A stretch of DNA of 57,407 nucleotides from the NCBI GenBank assembly GCA_947446595.1, contig CANFGS010000011.1, positions 1 through 57,407 of the forward strand, read 5' to 3'. Origin of the DNA: Neisseriaceae bacterium. Its GTDB lineage: Bacteria > Pseudomonadota > Gammaproteobacteria > Burkholderiales > UBA11063. The notes below the pieces were generated by a model. That model ran no database searches. It was not told where the DNA came from and worked only from the letters and a program-made list of their open reading frames with translations. Below, piece by piece: positions 1-8,058 of this stretch (positions within the stretch are counted from its first letter, which is position 1; every line of letters starts with the position of its first letter). The translations under genes were made by a program, and so were the position numbers.

Positions 1-2
1 AT

Positions 3-107
3 CTACATTGGTATAACATGAAGCGAGTACATCAACGATTTAACAATAAATTTACGCCATTTGAATATCACTTGGAGCTTACCAAAAATGTTAAAATAGT
101 AGCTTAA
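3..107 (+). CDS. C-terminal end of a DDE/integrase-type transposase (partial at window edge)
   Basis: The third frame is open from the window edge to a TAA at 105-107 and encodes 34 residues including YNMKRVHQRFNNKFTPFEYH. This resembles the C-terminal signature of IS481/IS3-type integrase-fold transposases, where YN-x-x-RPH is followed a few residues later by TP-x-E-Y. The start lies outside the window, so I cannot tell whether this is an intact insertion sequence or a remnant. It sits about 275 bp upstream of pyrE. No terminal inverted repeat could be identified in the gap. The family assignment rests on this short tail only. Confidence 0.5.
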   Translation, partial: LHWYNMKRVHQRFNNKFTPFEYHLELTKNVKIVA

Positions 108-183
108 TAAATATAAAATGATTTTCCAGTATGTACTTGGCTCTTACAAAGAATTAAAAAGTCGCATCTTAGAATCTAAAATC

Positions 184-192
184 TGGTACAAT
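184..192 (+). promoter_or_regulatory. candidate extended -10 promoter of the pyr operon
   Basis: TGG followed by TACAAT matches an extended -10 element (TGn-TAtAAT). Transcription would start near 199, about 33 nt before the leader ORF at 232 and 185 nt before pyrE. No good -35 is visible, as is usual for extended -10 promoters. The same TGGTACAAT string stands upstream of the gene at 11200. Confidence 0.4.
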
Positions 193-231
193 ACTATCTT
201 AATTTGAACCATTATATTATCAAATTAAAAT

Positions 232-387
232 ATGCAACAAAACATTATACTTTCTTCTTCAAATTCTAGCCATTCTTATTACGGCAAGTTAGATATATTT
301 CATATCCTATCAGTATTTATCCAGATTTATTTTATTATTAAGCTCACCATTTTTGGTGGGCTTTTTTTTAAGGCATATACAAAATGA
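232..387 (+). CDS. putative pyr-operon leader peptide (51 aa)
   Basis: An open frame of 51 codons starts at ATG 232 and reads through the terminator hairpin at 341-369. It stops at TGA 385-387, overlapping the pyrE ATG at 384-386. The RNA just before the hairpin (about 313-340) is very U-rich and is read as Phe/Tyr/Ile codons. In E. coli pyrBI, RNA polymerase pauses in such a tract when UTP is low, the ribosome closes up and the terminator cannot form; the pyrBI leader also reads through its attenuator. The layout here is the same by inspection. A weakness is that no clear Shine-Dalgarno precedes ATG 232. A chance ORF is possible but unlikely at this length in such AT-rich DNA. Confidence 0.5.
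   Translation: MQQNIILSSSNSSHSYYGKLDIFHILSVFIQIYFIIKLTIFGGLFFKAYTK
341..369 (+). terminator. intrinsic terminator / attenuator upstream of pyrE
   Basis: AGCTCACCA (341-349) pairs with TGGTGGGCT (354-362) with one G-U pair and a TTTT loop, followed by a run of eight T (362-369). It ends only 14 nt before the pyrE start, which is the position of an attenuator. It could also simply terminate transcription coming from the transposase side. Confidence 0.75.
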
Positions 388-965
388 CAAAACAACTTAT
401 ATTAGATTTATTTGATAAAAATATCATAAAATTTGGTGAATTTACCTTGAAGTCAGGTAAGCAATCATATATTTATGCAGATGTTAGAAGCGCCATATCT
501 TACCCTAAGTTTTTTAAGACTATTTGTGATTTATTTTATCAACAAATTAAAGACCTAAAATTTGATTTTATCTGTGGGGTGCCATATTCAGCACTTATCT
601 TTGCTAGTGGTGTTGCTTATGCTAACAATCTCCCAATGCTCTTAAAACGAAAAGAAGTGAAAGCTTATGGGACAAAAAAAACTCTTGAAGGCGATTATGT
701 AGAAGGGCAAAATTGCTTATTAATTGAAGATGTTATTACGACAGGTGCTAGTTTATTAGAGACTACTAGTGTTCTTGAAGAGCATGGACTTAAGATTACT
801 GATATTTGTACCTTGATAGATAGAAAGCAAGGTGGGGTGCAAAATTTGGTACAGCGCGGTTATAAAGTGCATAGCTTGATTAATCTTCAAGAGATTATTG
901 ATGTGCTATATGTTAGTGGGAAGATTTCGGCGGAAGATAAGAAAAAGGCTGAGGATTTAATTTAG
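384..965 (+). CDS. pyrE: orotate phosphoribosyltransferase
   Basis: This cytosolic enzyme transfers orotate to PRPP to give OMP, the fifth step of UMP synthesis. The 193-residue length is close to that of short PyrE proteins. The PRPP-binding loop is visible as LLIEDVITTGAS (residues 112-123), and the flexible-loop segment follows LLKRKEVKAYGTKK (about 85-98). AAGG at 369-373 is a possible ribosome site for ATG 384. It is the first gene of the pyr cluster and lies just behind the putative attenuator, so expression of the whole operon may respond to UTP. A palindromic repeat separates it from carA. Confidence 0.95.
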   Translation: MTKQLILDLFDKNIIKFGEFTLKSGKQSYIYADVRSAISYPKFFKTICDLFYQQIKDLKFDFICGVPYSALIFASGVAYANNLPMLLKRKEVKAYGTKKTLEGDYVEGQNCLLIEDVITTGASLLETTSVLEEHGLKITDICTLIDRKQGGVQNLVQRGYKVHSLINLQEIIDVLYVSGKISAEDKKKAEDLI

Positions 966-970
966 GGCGA

Positions 971-1008
971 GTGCAAGGGCATGGATCCCAGGCTATGCTG
1001 GGATGACG
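971..1008 (+). repeat. dispersed palindromic repeat, copy 1
   Basis: The unit contains GGGCATGGATCCCAG, a short loop, then CTGGGATGACG, so ATCCCAG and CTGGGAT can form a hairpin. Related copies occur at 6668, 6772, 22769, 43149, 43189, 53247 and 53310. This copy lies in the pyrE-carA gap. Confidence 0.75.
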
Positions 1009-1033
1009 TGGCGGTTAACAATAGGGGGAATTT

Positions 1034-2101
1034 ATGGATGAAATGAAACCAGCGAAACTGGTACTACAAAGTGGTGAAGTATTTACAGGATATGCACCAA
1101 AATGGCAAAAAAATACAACTTTTGGCGAAGTGGTATTTAATACTGGAATGACTGGTTATGAAGAAACATTGACAGATCCATCTTATAGTGGACAAATACT
1201 GACATTTACTTTTCCCATTCTAGGAAATTATGGTGTTTCAGATGGTAAAAACTTCGAATCAAGTAAAATTCATGTACCAGGAATGATTTGTCAAACAGTA
1301 TTTACTACTCCAGAACATCATCAGAAAACGAAAACTTTTCTAGATTGGTTAGAGGCGCAAAATATTCCTATTTTAATTGGGGTAGATACTAGAGCACTTA
1401 CTAAAGTAATTCGTGAACATGGAGTTATCAATGGAGCATTAGTATTTGATGATAGTACACCAAGCTCTTTTCCAGATACTATGGCTTATAATTTTGTAGA
1501 ACAAGTAAGTACCAAAGAAGTTACCACTCATGGTAATGGAAAATATAAAATAATTTTGGTTGATTGTGGGTTGAAACTTAATATACTAAATAGCTTGCTA
1601 AAGCATGATATTACAGTTAAAGTTGTCCCTTTTGATTATGATTATAGTAATGAAAACTATGATGGCGTGTTTTTATCTAATGGTCCAGGGGATCCAAAAC
1701 TTTGCACCAAAACTATTAATACGTTAAAGAATATCTTAAAAGAAACAAAACCTGTATATGGCATTTGTTTGGGTTCGCAGTTAATGGGCTTGGCTGTTGG
1801 AGCTGATACTTATAAACTAAAATTTGGTCATAGAGGTCAAAATCAGCCATGTATTGATGTTGAAACCAAAAAATGTTATCTAACGAGTCAAAATCATGGG
1901 TATGCAGTTGATGAAAAAACTTTACCTAAAGATTGGGTAGTTACCTATCGTCACCTAAATGATAATACCGTTGCTGGAATTAAACATACAAGTATGCCGT
2001 TTGTAGCAGTGCAGTTTCATCCAGAGGCTGCTCCTGGGCCAGAAGATACTGAGCATTTCTTTAAAGAATTTATACAACAAGTCAAAAAAGGTAAGTGTTA
2101 A
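1034..2101 (+). CDS. carA: carbamoyl-phosphate synthase small subunit
   Basis: This glutamine amidotransferase subunit releases ammonia from glutamine and passes it to CarB. Two domains are visible: the N-terminal CPSase small-chain domain (residues about 8-135, with FNTGMTGYEETLTDPSY) and the class I amidotransferase domain (about 170-350). Catalytic residues are present: the nucleophile Cys in YGICLGSQL (about residue 245), and His and Glu in FHPEAAPGP near the C terminus. The usual GH after the nucleophile loop is GS here, a minor variation. At 355 aa it is a little shorter than E. coli CarA. AGGGGGA at 1023-1029 is a strong ribosome site for ATG 1034. The stop overlaps the carB start (TAATG). 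Confidence 0.95.
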   Translation: MDEMKPAKLVLQSGEVFTGYAPKWQKNTTFGEVVFNTGMTGYEETLTDPSYSGQILTFTFPILGNYGVSDGKNFESSKIHVPGMICQTVFTTPEHHQKTKTFLDWLEAQNIPILIGVDTRALTKVIREHGVINGALVFDDSTPSSFPDTMAYNFVEQVSTKEVTTHGNGKYKIILVDCGLKLNILNSLLKHDITVKVVPFDYDYSNENYDGVFLSNGPGDPKLCTKTINTLKNILKETKPVYGICLGSQLMGLAVGADTYKLKFGHRGQNQPCIDVETKKCYLTSQNHGYAVDEKTLPKDWVVTYRHLNDNTVAGIKHTSMPFVAVQFHPEAAPGPEDTEHFFKEFIQQVKKGKC

Positions 2102-5100
2102 TGAAGAATATTTTAATTTTAGGTTCAGGTGGATTACGAGTAGGTCAAGCAGGAGAGTTTGATTATTCAGGGTCTCAAGCTATCAAAGCATTTAAAGATG
2201 ATGGCTGTCGTACTATATTGGTGAACCCAAATATCGCAACCGTCCAAACAGATAAATCAATGGCGGATGAGATATACTTTTTACCATTAGAAGAAAAAAT
2301 AGTTGCAGATATAATAGCAAAAGAGAAAATAGATGCAATCGCTCTTGGGTTTGGTGGGCAAACAGCTCTTAATCTTGGCTTAGATTTATATAAAAGCGGT
2401 ACCTTAGCTAAATATGGTGTGAAAGTTCTTGGTTCTTCAGTTGAAACTATTGATAAGACAGAAGATAGAGGGCTATTTAGGGACGCCCTAGAAGCTAATG
2501 ATATTAAAACCCCAAAAAGTCTAGTAGCCATATCTGTAGCTGAAGCTCTTGAATGTGCTAAACAAATTGGCTATCCTGTAATGATGCGATCTGGCTTTTC
2601 TCTAGGAGGCTTAGGTTCAAGCCGTGTTAATGATGATAATGAAATGGTTGATAAATGTAGTCAAGCATTATCAGGTGCGCCTCAGGTATTGATTGAAGAA
2701 TATCTAACTGGATGGAAAGAATTTGAATATGAAATCGTTCGTGATATGGCGGGTAATTGCCTAACGATTTGTAATATGGAAAATCTAGATCCAATGGGAA
2801 TACATACTGGTGAGAGTATAGTTATAGCTCCAGCTCAAACTCTTAATAATGAAGAACATCAAAAACTACGTAATATTTCATTGAAATGTGCAGGAATTTT
2901 TAATATTATCGGTGAATGTAATATTCAGTTCTCAGTTAATCCAGAAAATGGTGACTATCGAGTAATTGAAATGAATCCTAGACTATCTCGTTCTAGTGCT
3001 CTTGCGTCAAAAGCTACAGGTTATCCATTAGCCTATGTTGCAGCAAAACTATGTTTAGGTTATAGTTTGTATGAAATTAGTAACCAAATTACTGGTAAGA
3101 CTACAGCCTTTTTTGAACCAGCACTTGATTATGTAGTGGTTAAGATTCCGCGTTGGGATACTCATAAATTACGCCAAGCAGAACGCACCATCGGGACAGA
3201 AATGAAGAGTGTGGGTGAGGCTATGGGGATAGGGCGTACCTTTCCAGAGGCTCTTCAAAAAGCTATCCAGATGCTAAATATTGGTGCTTCAGGGCTATAT
3301 GACTATCCATGGGTGATTAGTGATGTAAAACATGAAATAGAGTTTGCAACTGACAGACGAATTTTTGCATTATTTAATTGGTTCTTTGATGGTGGTAGCT
3401 TAGACGAAGCTCATAAATTATCAAGAGTTGATAATTGGTTCTTAAGTCAGATTGAAGAAATTGCTAAATATGCGATCTCACTAAAAGAGCTTGAATTAAA
3501 TAAACAAACTCTTTTAAAAGCAAAGCAGCTTGGGTTTAGTGATGTTACATTATCCAAAATTAAATCTATTACAGAGAGCGATATTCGTAAACTTCGATTA
3601 AGTTTTGGAATTACTCCGAAAGTTAAGCAAATTGATACTTTAGCTGGAGAGTTTGAGGCTCAGACAAATTACTTGTATCTTACTTATCATGCTGACTATC
3701 ATGATATTAAGCCATCAGTGGATAATATCTGTATCATTGGATCAGGCCCGTATTCAATCGGATCATCTGTTGAATTTGACTGGTGTACAGTCAATCTTGC
3801 TAGGCAATTTAGATCTCATAAAAAAGAAGTTATTATTATTAACTCTAATCCTGAAACGGTATCAACTGATTATGATGAATCAGATCGTTTATACTTTGAG
3901 CCTTTAAGCTTAGAAAGAGTTGAAGATATACTTGATTTTGAAAAGGCATTTGGGGTTGTTGTAAGTGTTGGTGGACAAGCCGCAAATAATCTAGCACTAC
4001 CTTTATTTAAAGCTAATTATCCAATTTTGGGTACTTCACCACTAAATATTGATATGGCAGAAAATCGTGAGACATTTTCTCAGCTTCTAAATGATAGAAA
4101 TATTGATCAGCCTTTATGGATTAAAGCTGAAGATATTACACAAGTAAGGGCTTTTATAGCTGAAGTTGGGCTACCAGTATTAATTAGACCATCTTATGTA
4201 TTATCAGGAGCTGCCATGAAGGTGGTTTTTGATGAAGATACCTTAGAAGAATATCTAAAAGAAGCATTTTTGATTTCTAAGGAACATCCTGTTGTTATTT
4301 CCGAGTTTATCGAAGATGCTAAGGAATTGGAAATTGATGGGGTTGCTGATAATGGCAAAATACTTATTTTTGCTATTAGTGAACATGTTGAAAATGCAGG
4401 GGTTCATTCAGGCGATGCTACTATTATATTCCCTCCAGAGCGGCTATATATCAAAACCGTACTAAAATCAAAATCAATTGCTGATGAGATTGTTGCGGGT
4501 CTTAATATCTCAGGTCCTTTTAATATGCAGTTCATTGCTAAAAACAATGAGCTTAAGGTAATTGAATGCAATGTAAGAGCATCTAGGTCATTTCCGTTTA
4601 TATCTAAAGTAACTGGGCATGATTTAATTGAGATTACGGCAAATGTTTTACTTGGAAAACCACCAAAAACTAAATATAATACGCTAGATATAAAATGCGT
4701 AGGGGTAAAATCTCCAGTATTCTCGTATAATAGGTTTAAAGGTAGTAATCCAGTTGCGCAAGTTGAAATGTCATCAACTGGTGAAGTTGCTTGCATTGGG
4801 ACTGATATACTAAAAACGTTTTATTTATCTTGGTTAGCAACGGGGCAAAAACTTAATGGTAAAAAGATTTTAATTAGTATAGATGATAGATTCAAACAAA
4901 AACTGTTACCAATAATCCAAAAGCTATTTAAAAATGGTTGGGAATTTATCGCAACAGAGGGTACGCATGATTTCTTGGTTAATAATGGTGTTGGTTCTCG
5001 CTGCGTGTTTAAAGTAGCTGATCAAATTGAACCTAATATCCAAAAAGCAATTATTAGTAAGAGTGCTGACTTGATAATCAATCTTCCACGGGATATTTTT

Positions 5101-5277
5101 AGTTCAGCAAAAGATTTGGATGGGTTTGCAGTTAGGCGTTTGGCAATTGACTATCATGTTCCATTAATTACTAACTTTCAATTAGCTGAGATGCTTTTAG
5201 AGAGCTTGTTACTTCATTATGATAAGCCAGTTGAGGTTAAATCGTATCAACAATATATGTTAAACAATGAGGAATAA
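2101..5277 (+). CDS. carB: carbamoyl-phosphate synthase large subunit
   Basis: This subunit makes carbamoyl phosphate from bicarbonate, ammonia and two ATP, feeding pyrimidine and arginine synthesis. The protein shows two homologous ATP-grasp halves: an N-terminal half beginning ILGSGGLRVGQAGEFDYSG and a second half beginning IIGSGPYSIGSSVEFDW near residue 545. An MGS-like allosteric domain follows (about 920-1050). At 1058 aa the length fits the family. I chose ATG 2101 because it overlaps the carA stop and has AAAAAAGGTAAG upstream; a GTG at 2095 is the in-frame alternative. The C-terminal domain is where UMP and ornithine act in E. coli, but whether that holds here is unknown. Confidence 0.97.
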   Translation: MKNILILGSGGLRVGQAGEFDYSGSQAIKAFKDDGCRTILVNPNIATVQTDKSMADEIYFLPLEEKIVADIIAKEKIDAIALGFGGQTALNLGLDLYKSGTLAKYGVKVLGSSVETIDKTEDRGLFRDALEANDIKTPKSLVAISVAEALECAKQIGYPVMMRSGFSLGGLGSSRVNDDNEMVDKCSQALSGAPQVLIEEYLTGWKEFEYEIVRDMAGNCLTICNMENLDPMGIHTGESIVIAPAQTLNNEEHQKLRNISLKCAGIFNIIGECNIQFSVNPENGDYRVIEMNPRLSRSSALASKATGYPLAYVAAKLCLGYSLYEISNQITGKTTAFFEPALDYVVVKIPRWDTHKLRQAERTIGTEMKSVGEAMGIGRTFPEALQKAIQMLNIGASGLYDYPWVISDVKHEIEFATDRRIFALFNWFFDGGSLDEAHKLSRVDNWFLSQIEEIAKYAISLKELELNKQTLLKAKQLGFSDVTLSKIKSITESDIRKLRLSFGITPKVKQIDTLAGEFEAQTNYLYLTYHADYHDIKPSVDNICIIGSGPYSIGSSVEFDWCTVNLARQFRSHKKEVIIINSNPETVSTDYDESDRLYFEPLSLERVEDILDFEKAFGVVVSVGGQAANNLALPLFKANYPILGTSPLNIDMAENRETFSQLLNDRNIDQPLWIKAEDITQVRAFIAEVGLPVLIRPSYVLSGAAMKVVFDEDTLEEYLKEAFLISKEHPVVISEFIEDAKELEIDGVADNGKILIFAISEHVENAGVHSGDATIIFPPERLYIKTVLKSKSIADEIVAGLNISGPFNMQFIAKNNELKVIECNVRASRSFPFISKVTGHDLIEITANVLLGKPPKTKYNTLDIKCVGVKSPVFSYNRFKGSNPVAQVEMSSTGEVACIGTDILKTFYLSWLATGQKLNGKKILISIDDRFKQKLLPIIQKLFKNGWEFIATEGTHDFLVNNGVGSRCVFKVADQIEPNIQKAIISKSADLIINLPRDIFSSAKDLDGFAVRRLAIDYHVPLITNFQLAEMLLESLLLHYDKPVEVKSYQQYMLNNEE

Positions 5278-5281
5278 TATT

Positions 5282-6184
5282 ATGCAAGGTTTAATTTCAA
5301 TTGCGGATTTGGATAAAAACAAAATTAATGAGATTTTGAAATTATCTAAATTATTTAAAGATGGTTTACGTAAGAAAACCTTAGATGGCAAGGTAATTGC
5401 CTCATGCTTTTTTGAGAATTCTACTAGAACAAGATTATCTTTTGAGTCTGCGGTAGTGCATCTAGGAGGCTCTACGATAGGTTTTGCTGATAGTTCTGCT
5501 ACATCGTTAGCGACAAAAGGTGAGAGTTTAGCTGATACCTTTAAGATTCTAAGTTGCTATGCAGATGCTTTGATTATCCGTCATCCTTTGGACGGCTCCG
5601 CTCGTCTAGCTAGTGAAATATGTGATATACCAGTAATTAATGCGGGAGATGGTGCTAATCAACACCCCACCCAAACATTACTTGATTTATTTTCTATAAT
5701 GGATAGTCAAGGTCGGCTTGAAGGTATAAAACTAGGTATCATGGGAGATTTGAAGTTTGGGCGCACCGTTCATTCATTAGTTGAAGCGGTAAAATGGTTT
5801 GGGATGCAATTATATTTTATAGCCCCAAAACATTTACGGATGGGGGATGAAGAATTATTTAATCTTAAAACCTCGGGGATACAGTATTCATTTCACAATT
5901 CATTAGATGAAGTAGCTCATGAACTTGATTGTCTATATCTAACTCGTCTACAAAAAGAACGTTTTGTTGATGAAGTGATTTCTGATACTTATAAAGTTAA
6001 TCTAGCTAGTTTAGCAAATGTGAAACCAAATTTTAAAATCTTGCATCCATTACCAAGACAAGAAGAATTGCCGGTTGAGATTGATAATACACCTTATGCT
6101 TATTATTTTGAGCAAGCACAAAATGGTCTATATGTCCGTCAAGCATTACTAGATATTTTATTTACAAATGGGAGTATTGACTAA
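5282..6184 (+). CDS. pyrB: aspartate carbamoyltransferase catalytic chain
   Basis: It condenses carbamoyl phosphate with aspartate, the committed step of pyrimidine synthesis. The carbamoyl-phosphate motif FFENSTRTRLSFE is at about residues 44-56. The aspartate-domain segments HPLPRQEELP (E. coli HPLPRVDE) and YYFEQAQNGLYVRQALL are also present. ATG 5282 gives 300 aa and has GAGGA just upstream inside the end of carB; an ATG at 5267 would add five residues but has no ribosome site. The stop overlaps the start of pyrI, which encodes the regulatory chain, so a class B dodecameric ATCase (c6r6) is expected. Confidence 0.96.
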   Translation: MQGLISIADLDKNKINEILKLSKLFKDGLRKKTLDGKVIASCFFENSTRTRLSFESAVVHLGGSTIGFADSSATSLATKGESLADTFKILSCYADALIIRHPLDGSARLASEICDIPVINAGDGANQHPTQTLLDLFSIMDSQGRLEGIKLGIMGDLKFGRTVHSLVEAVKWFGMQLYFIAPKHLRMGDEELFNLKTSGIQYSFHNSLDEVAHELDCLYLTRLQKERFVDEVISDTYKVNLASLANVKPNFKILHPLPRQEELPVEIDNTPYAYYFEQAQNGLYVRQALLDILFTNGSID

Positions 6185-6642
6185 TGAATGATAGAAAACA
6201 TATTGGTTATATCGAAAATGGTATTAATTTAGATCATATTCCTCATGGAAATGCTTGGTATGTTATGAAAATATTAAATTTATTTAATTCACATAGTCAA
6301 GCAGGTATTGGGTTAAATTTACCAAGTAAAAAACTTGGATCTAAAGATCTTATAAAGATTGAAAATAGGGTGCTTACTCAAAATGAAATCGATGCAATTA
6401 GTCTATTTTGTACTGGTAGTACTTTGTCTATCATCAAAGATTTCAAGGTTATTGATAAATTCATCTTAGAATTACCTAAAGTTGTTCATGATGTTATTGT
6501 TTGTCCAAATAAACGCTGTGTATCGCATCAGCATGTATCGAAGTTTAATACTTTTGTAAATCGTAAAGACATTACTATTGTTAAATGTCATTATTGTGAG
6601 AAAGAGTTTAATATTGAAGATATCAGCCAATACAAGTTTTAA
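6184..6642 (+). CDS. pyrI: aspartate carbamoyltransferase regulatory chain
   Basis: PyrI chains bind CTP/ATP and tune the activity of PyrB trimers. The 152-residue length matches E. coli PyrI (153). The C-terminal zinc site is intact, with Cys pairs in CPNKRC (about 107-112) and CHYC (about 135-138). The N-terminal half carries the allosteric domain, including ENGINLDHIPHGNAWYVMKIL. The gene overlaps pyrB by TAATG and is certainly co-translated. Two palindromic repeats lie between it and pyrC. Confidence 0.95.
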   Translation: MNDRKHIGYIENGINLDHIPHGNAWYVMKILNLFNSHSQAGIGLNLPSKKLGSKDLIKIENRVLTQNEIDAISLFCTGSTLSIIKDFKVIDKFILELPKVVHDVIVCPNKRCVSHQHVSKFNTFVNRKDITIVKCHYCEKEFNIEDISQYKF

Positions 6643-6667
6643 TGCTACATTATTGTAAAATGTATTT

Positions 6668-6723
6668 AGGGCATGGACCCCAAACTCTCTACGAACAGCA
6701 AAAGGTTATTGTTTGGGGTGACG
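6668..6723 (+). repeat. dispersed palindromic repeat, copy 2 (long form)
   Basis: The unit starts AGGGCATGGACCCCAAAC and ends GTTTGGGGTGACG, so CCCCAAAC and GTTTGGGG form the ends of a hairpin about 56 nt long. It is the long form, with an internal segment containing GAACAGCAAAAG. Compare copy 22769. Confidence 0.75.
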
Positions 6724-6771
6724 AAATAAAGAGTGAACAGTATCATAATTTGTTATTCCAGTCCAATAATC

Positions 6772-6809
6772 CGTCATCCCAACGCAGGTTGGGATCCATG
6801 CACTTGCAC
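6772..6809 (-). repeat. dispersed palindromic repeat, copy 3 (short form, inverted)
   Basis: CGTCATCCCAACGC and GGTTGGGATCCATGC are the reverse complement of the short form at 971-1008. Copies 2 and 3 lie in inverted orientation within the pyrI-pyrC gap. They cover most of a 60-codon chance ORF at 6642-6824. Confidence 0.75.
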
Positions 6810-6827
6810 TATTTTTTGGAGTGAAAT

Positions 6828-8057
6828 ATGATCAAAATAACTAATGTTTTAACACCTAATGGTGATAGACAAGATTTTACCTTCGTAAGTAAAAATGAAA
6901 AAAATATCGACGGTACAAAATTATTGGCTCTTCCTGGATTAATTGACCCTCATGTACATTTTAGAGTTCCAGGGATGGAAGACAAAGAAGACTGGGTTCA
7001 TGGTTCTAGAGCTTCTTTTAAAGGTGGCTATACTACGGTTTTTGATATGCCAAATACCAAACCAACGACAACAACCAAAGAACGCCTACATGATAAATTT
7101 AGTATTATCAATAAACAAATAGCGGAGTCTAAGCTTCCAATGCGTTACAAACTTTTCTTTGGAGCTGATAAAAACAATTTCCAAGAAATAGTAAAAGTCA
7201 AAGATGAAATCGTTGGGATTAAGGTTTTTATGGGTGCATCAACTGGTGAACTACTTATGGATGATGAGAGTAGTCTACATGCAGTATATGCAATTGCAGC
7301 CAAATTTAATTTATTAATAGCACTTCATGCTGAAGATGAATTAATCATTCAACAAAATACCAAGAAATACGAAAATGAAACTGATTTTAAGTATCATTCT
7401 ATTATTCGCGAACCAAAAGCTGCGGTAAAAGCTGTTGAGTTAGTTATTAAACTCAGTCGTATTTATGGAGTTAGATCCTATATTCTTCATTTAAGTACCA
7501 AAGAGGAGCTTGATTTAGTAAGAGCTGCCAAAAAAGAAGGGGTTATGGTTTATGCTGAGACTTGCCCGCATTATTTATTTTTAGATGATTCGGTATATGA
7601 TAAGTTGTATGGCTTTGCTAAAATGAATCCACCACTTAGAAATAGAATCGAACAGCAACATATTTGGGATGCAATTAATGATGGAACTATAGATACTATA
7701 GGTTCAGATCATGCACCACATACCTTAGAACAAAAAAACCAGCCATTGTGTAAGTGTCCTTCAGGAGTGCCTGGGATAGAGACTTCATTACCATTAATGT
7801 TAAGTGCTTATAAAAAAGATCTTTTAAATTTAAAGACCTTAATTAGCCTTATGCACGATAATCCAAAGAAAATGTTTAATCTAGATAATAATGATGACAT
7901 TGTTTTTGCTAATATTGAAGATTATCATCCTCTTACAAATGAGCAATTATGTACTAAAGTTAAATGGTCACCTTATACAGGTATGAATTTAACAGGTTAT
8001 CCTGAATATCTATATACTCAAGGTGAGTTTTACTTTTTGGACGAAATTAAGTCATGA
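6828..8057 (+). CDS. pyrC: dihydroorotase
   Basis: This zinc amidohydrolase cyclises carbamoyl aspartate to dihydroorotate. Metal motifs are visible: DPHVHFR (about 38-44), LHAEDE (about 166-171), HLSTKEEL (about 221-228) and the GSDHAPH motif near residue 297. The segment GIKVFMGASTGELLMDD is characteristic of the dihydroorotase subgroup common in Bacteroidetes and some intracellular gammaproteobacteria rather than the short E. coli PyrC, and the 409-aa length fits that. The stop lies one base before the start of the next gene. The subgroup assignment is from memory of the motif, not from an alignment. Confidence 0.92.
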   Translation: MIKITNVLTPNGDRQDFTFVSKNEKNIDGTKLLALPGLIDPHVHFRVPGMEDKEDWVHGSRASFKGGYTTVFDMPNTKPTTTTKERLHDKFSIINKQIAESKLPMRYKLFFGADKNNFQEIVKVKDEIVGIKVFMGASTGELLMDDESSLHAVYAIAAKFNLLIALHAEDELIIQQNTKKYENETDFKYHSIIREPKAAVKAVELVIKLSRIYGVRSYILHLSTKEELDLVRAAKKEGVMVYAETCPHYLFLDDSVYDKLYGFAKMNPPLRNRIEQQHIWDAINDGTIDTIGSDHAPHTLEQKNQPLCKCPSGVPGIETSLPLMLSAYKKDLLNLKTLISLMHDNPKKMFNLDNNDDIVFANIEDYHPLTNEQLCTKVKWSPYTGMNLTGYPEYLYTQGEFYFLDEIKS

Positions 8058-8058
8058 T

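Noticed and set aside
118-207. 29-codon ORF upstream of the putative pyr leader
   Set aside because: No ribosome site, no U-rich or hairpin context, and it ends before the candidate promoter start would allow a role.
2175-2531. 118-codon minus-strand ORF inside carB
   Set aside because: Shadow of the carB frame; similar antisense frames occur in folE2-sized and ptsI regions and carry no domain.
6642-6824. 60-codon ORF between pyrI and pyrC
   Set aside because: It is made mostly of two palindromic repeats and has no protein-like pattern; repeats without stops explain it.
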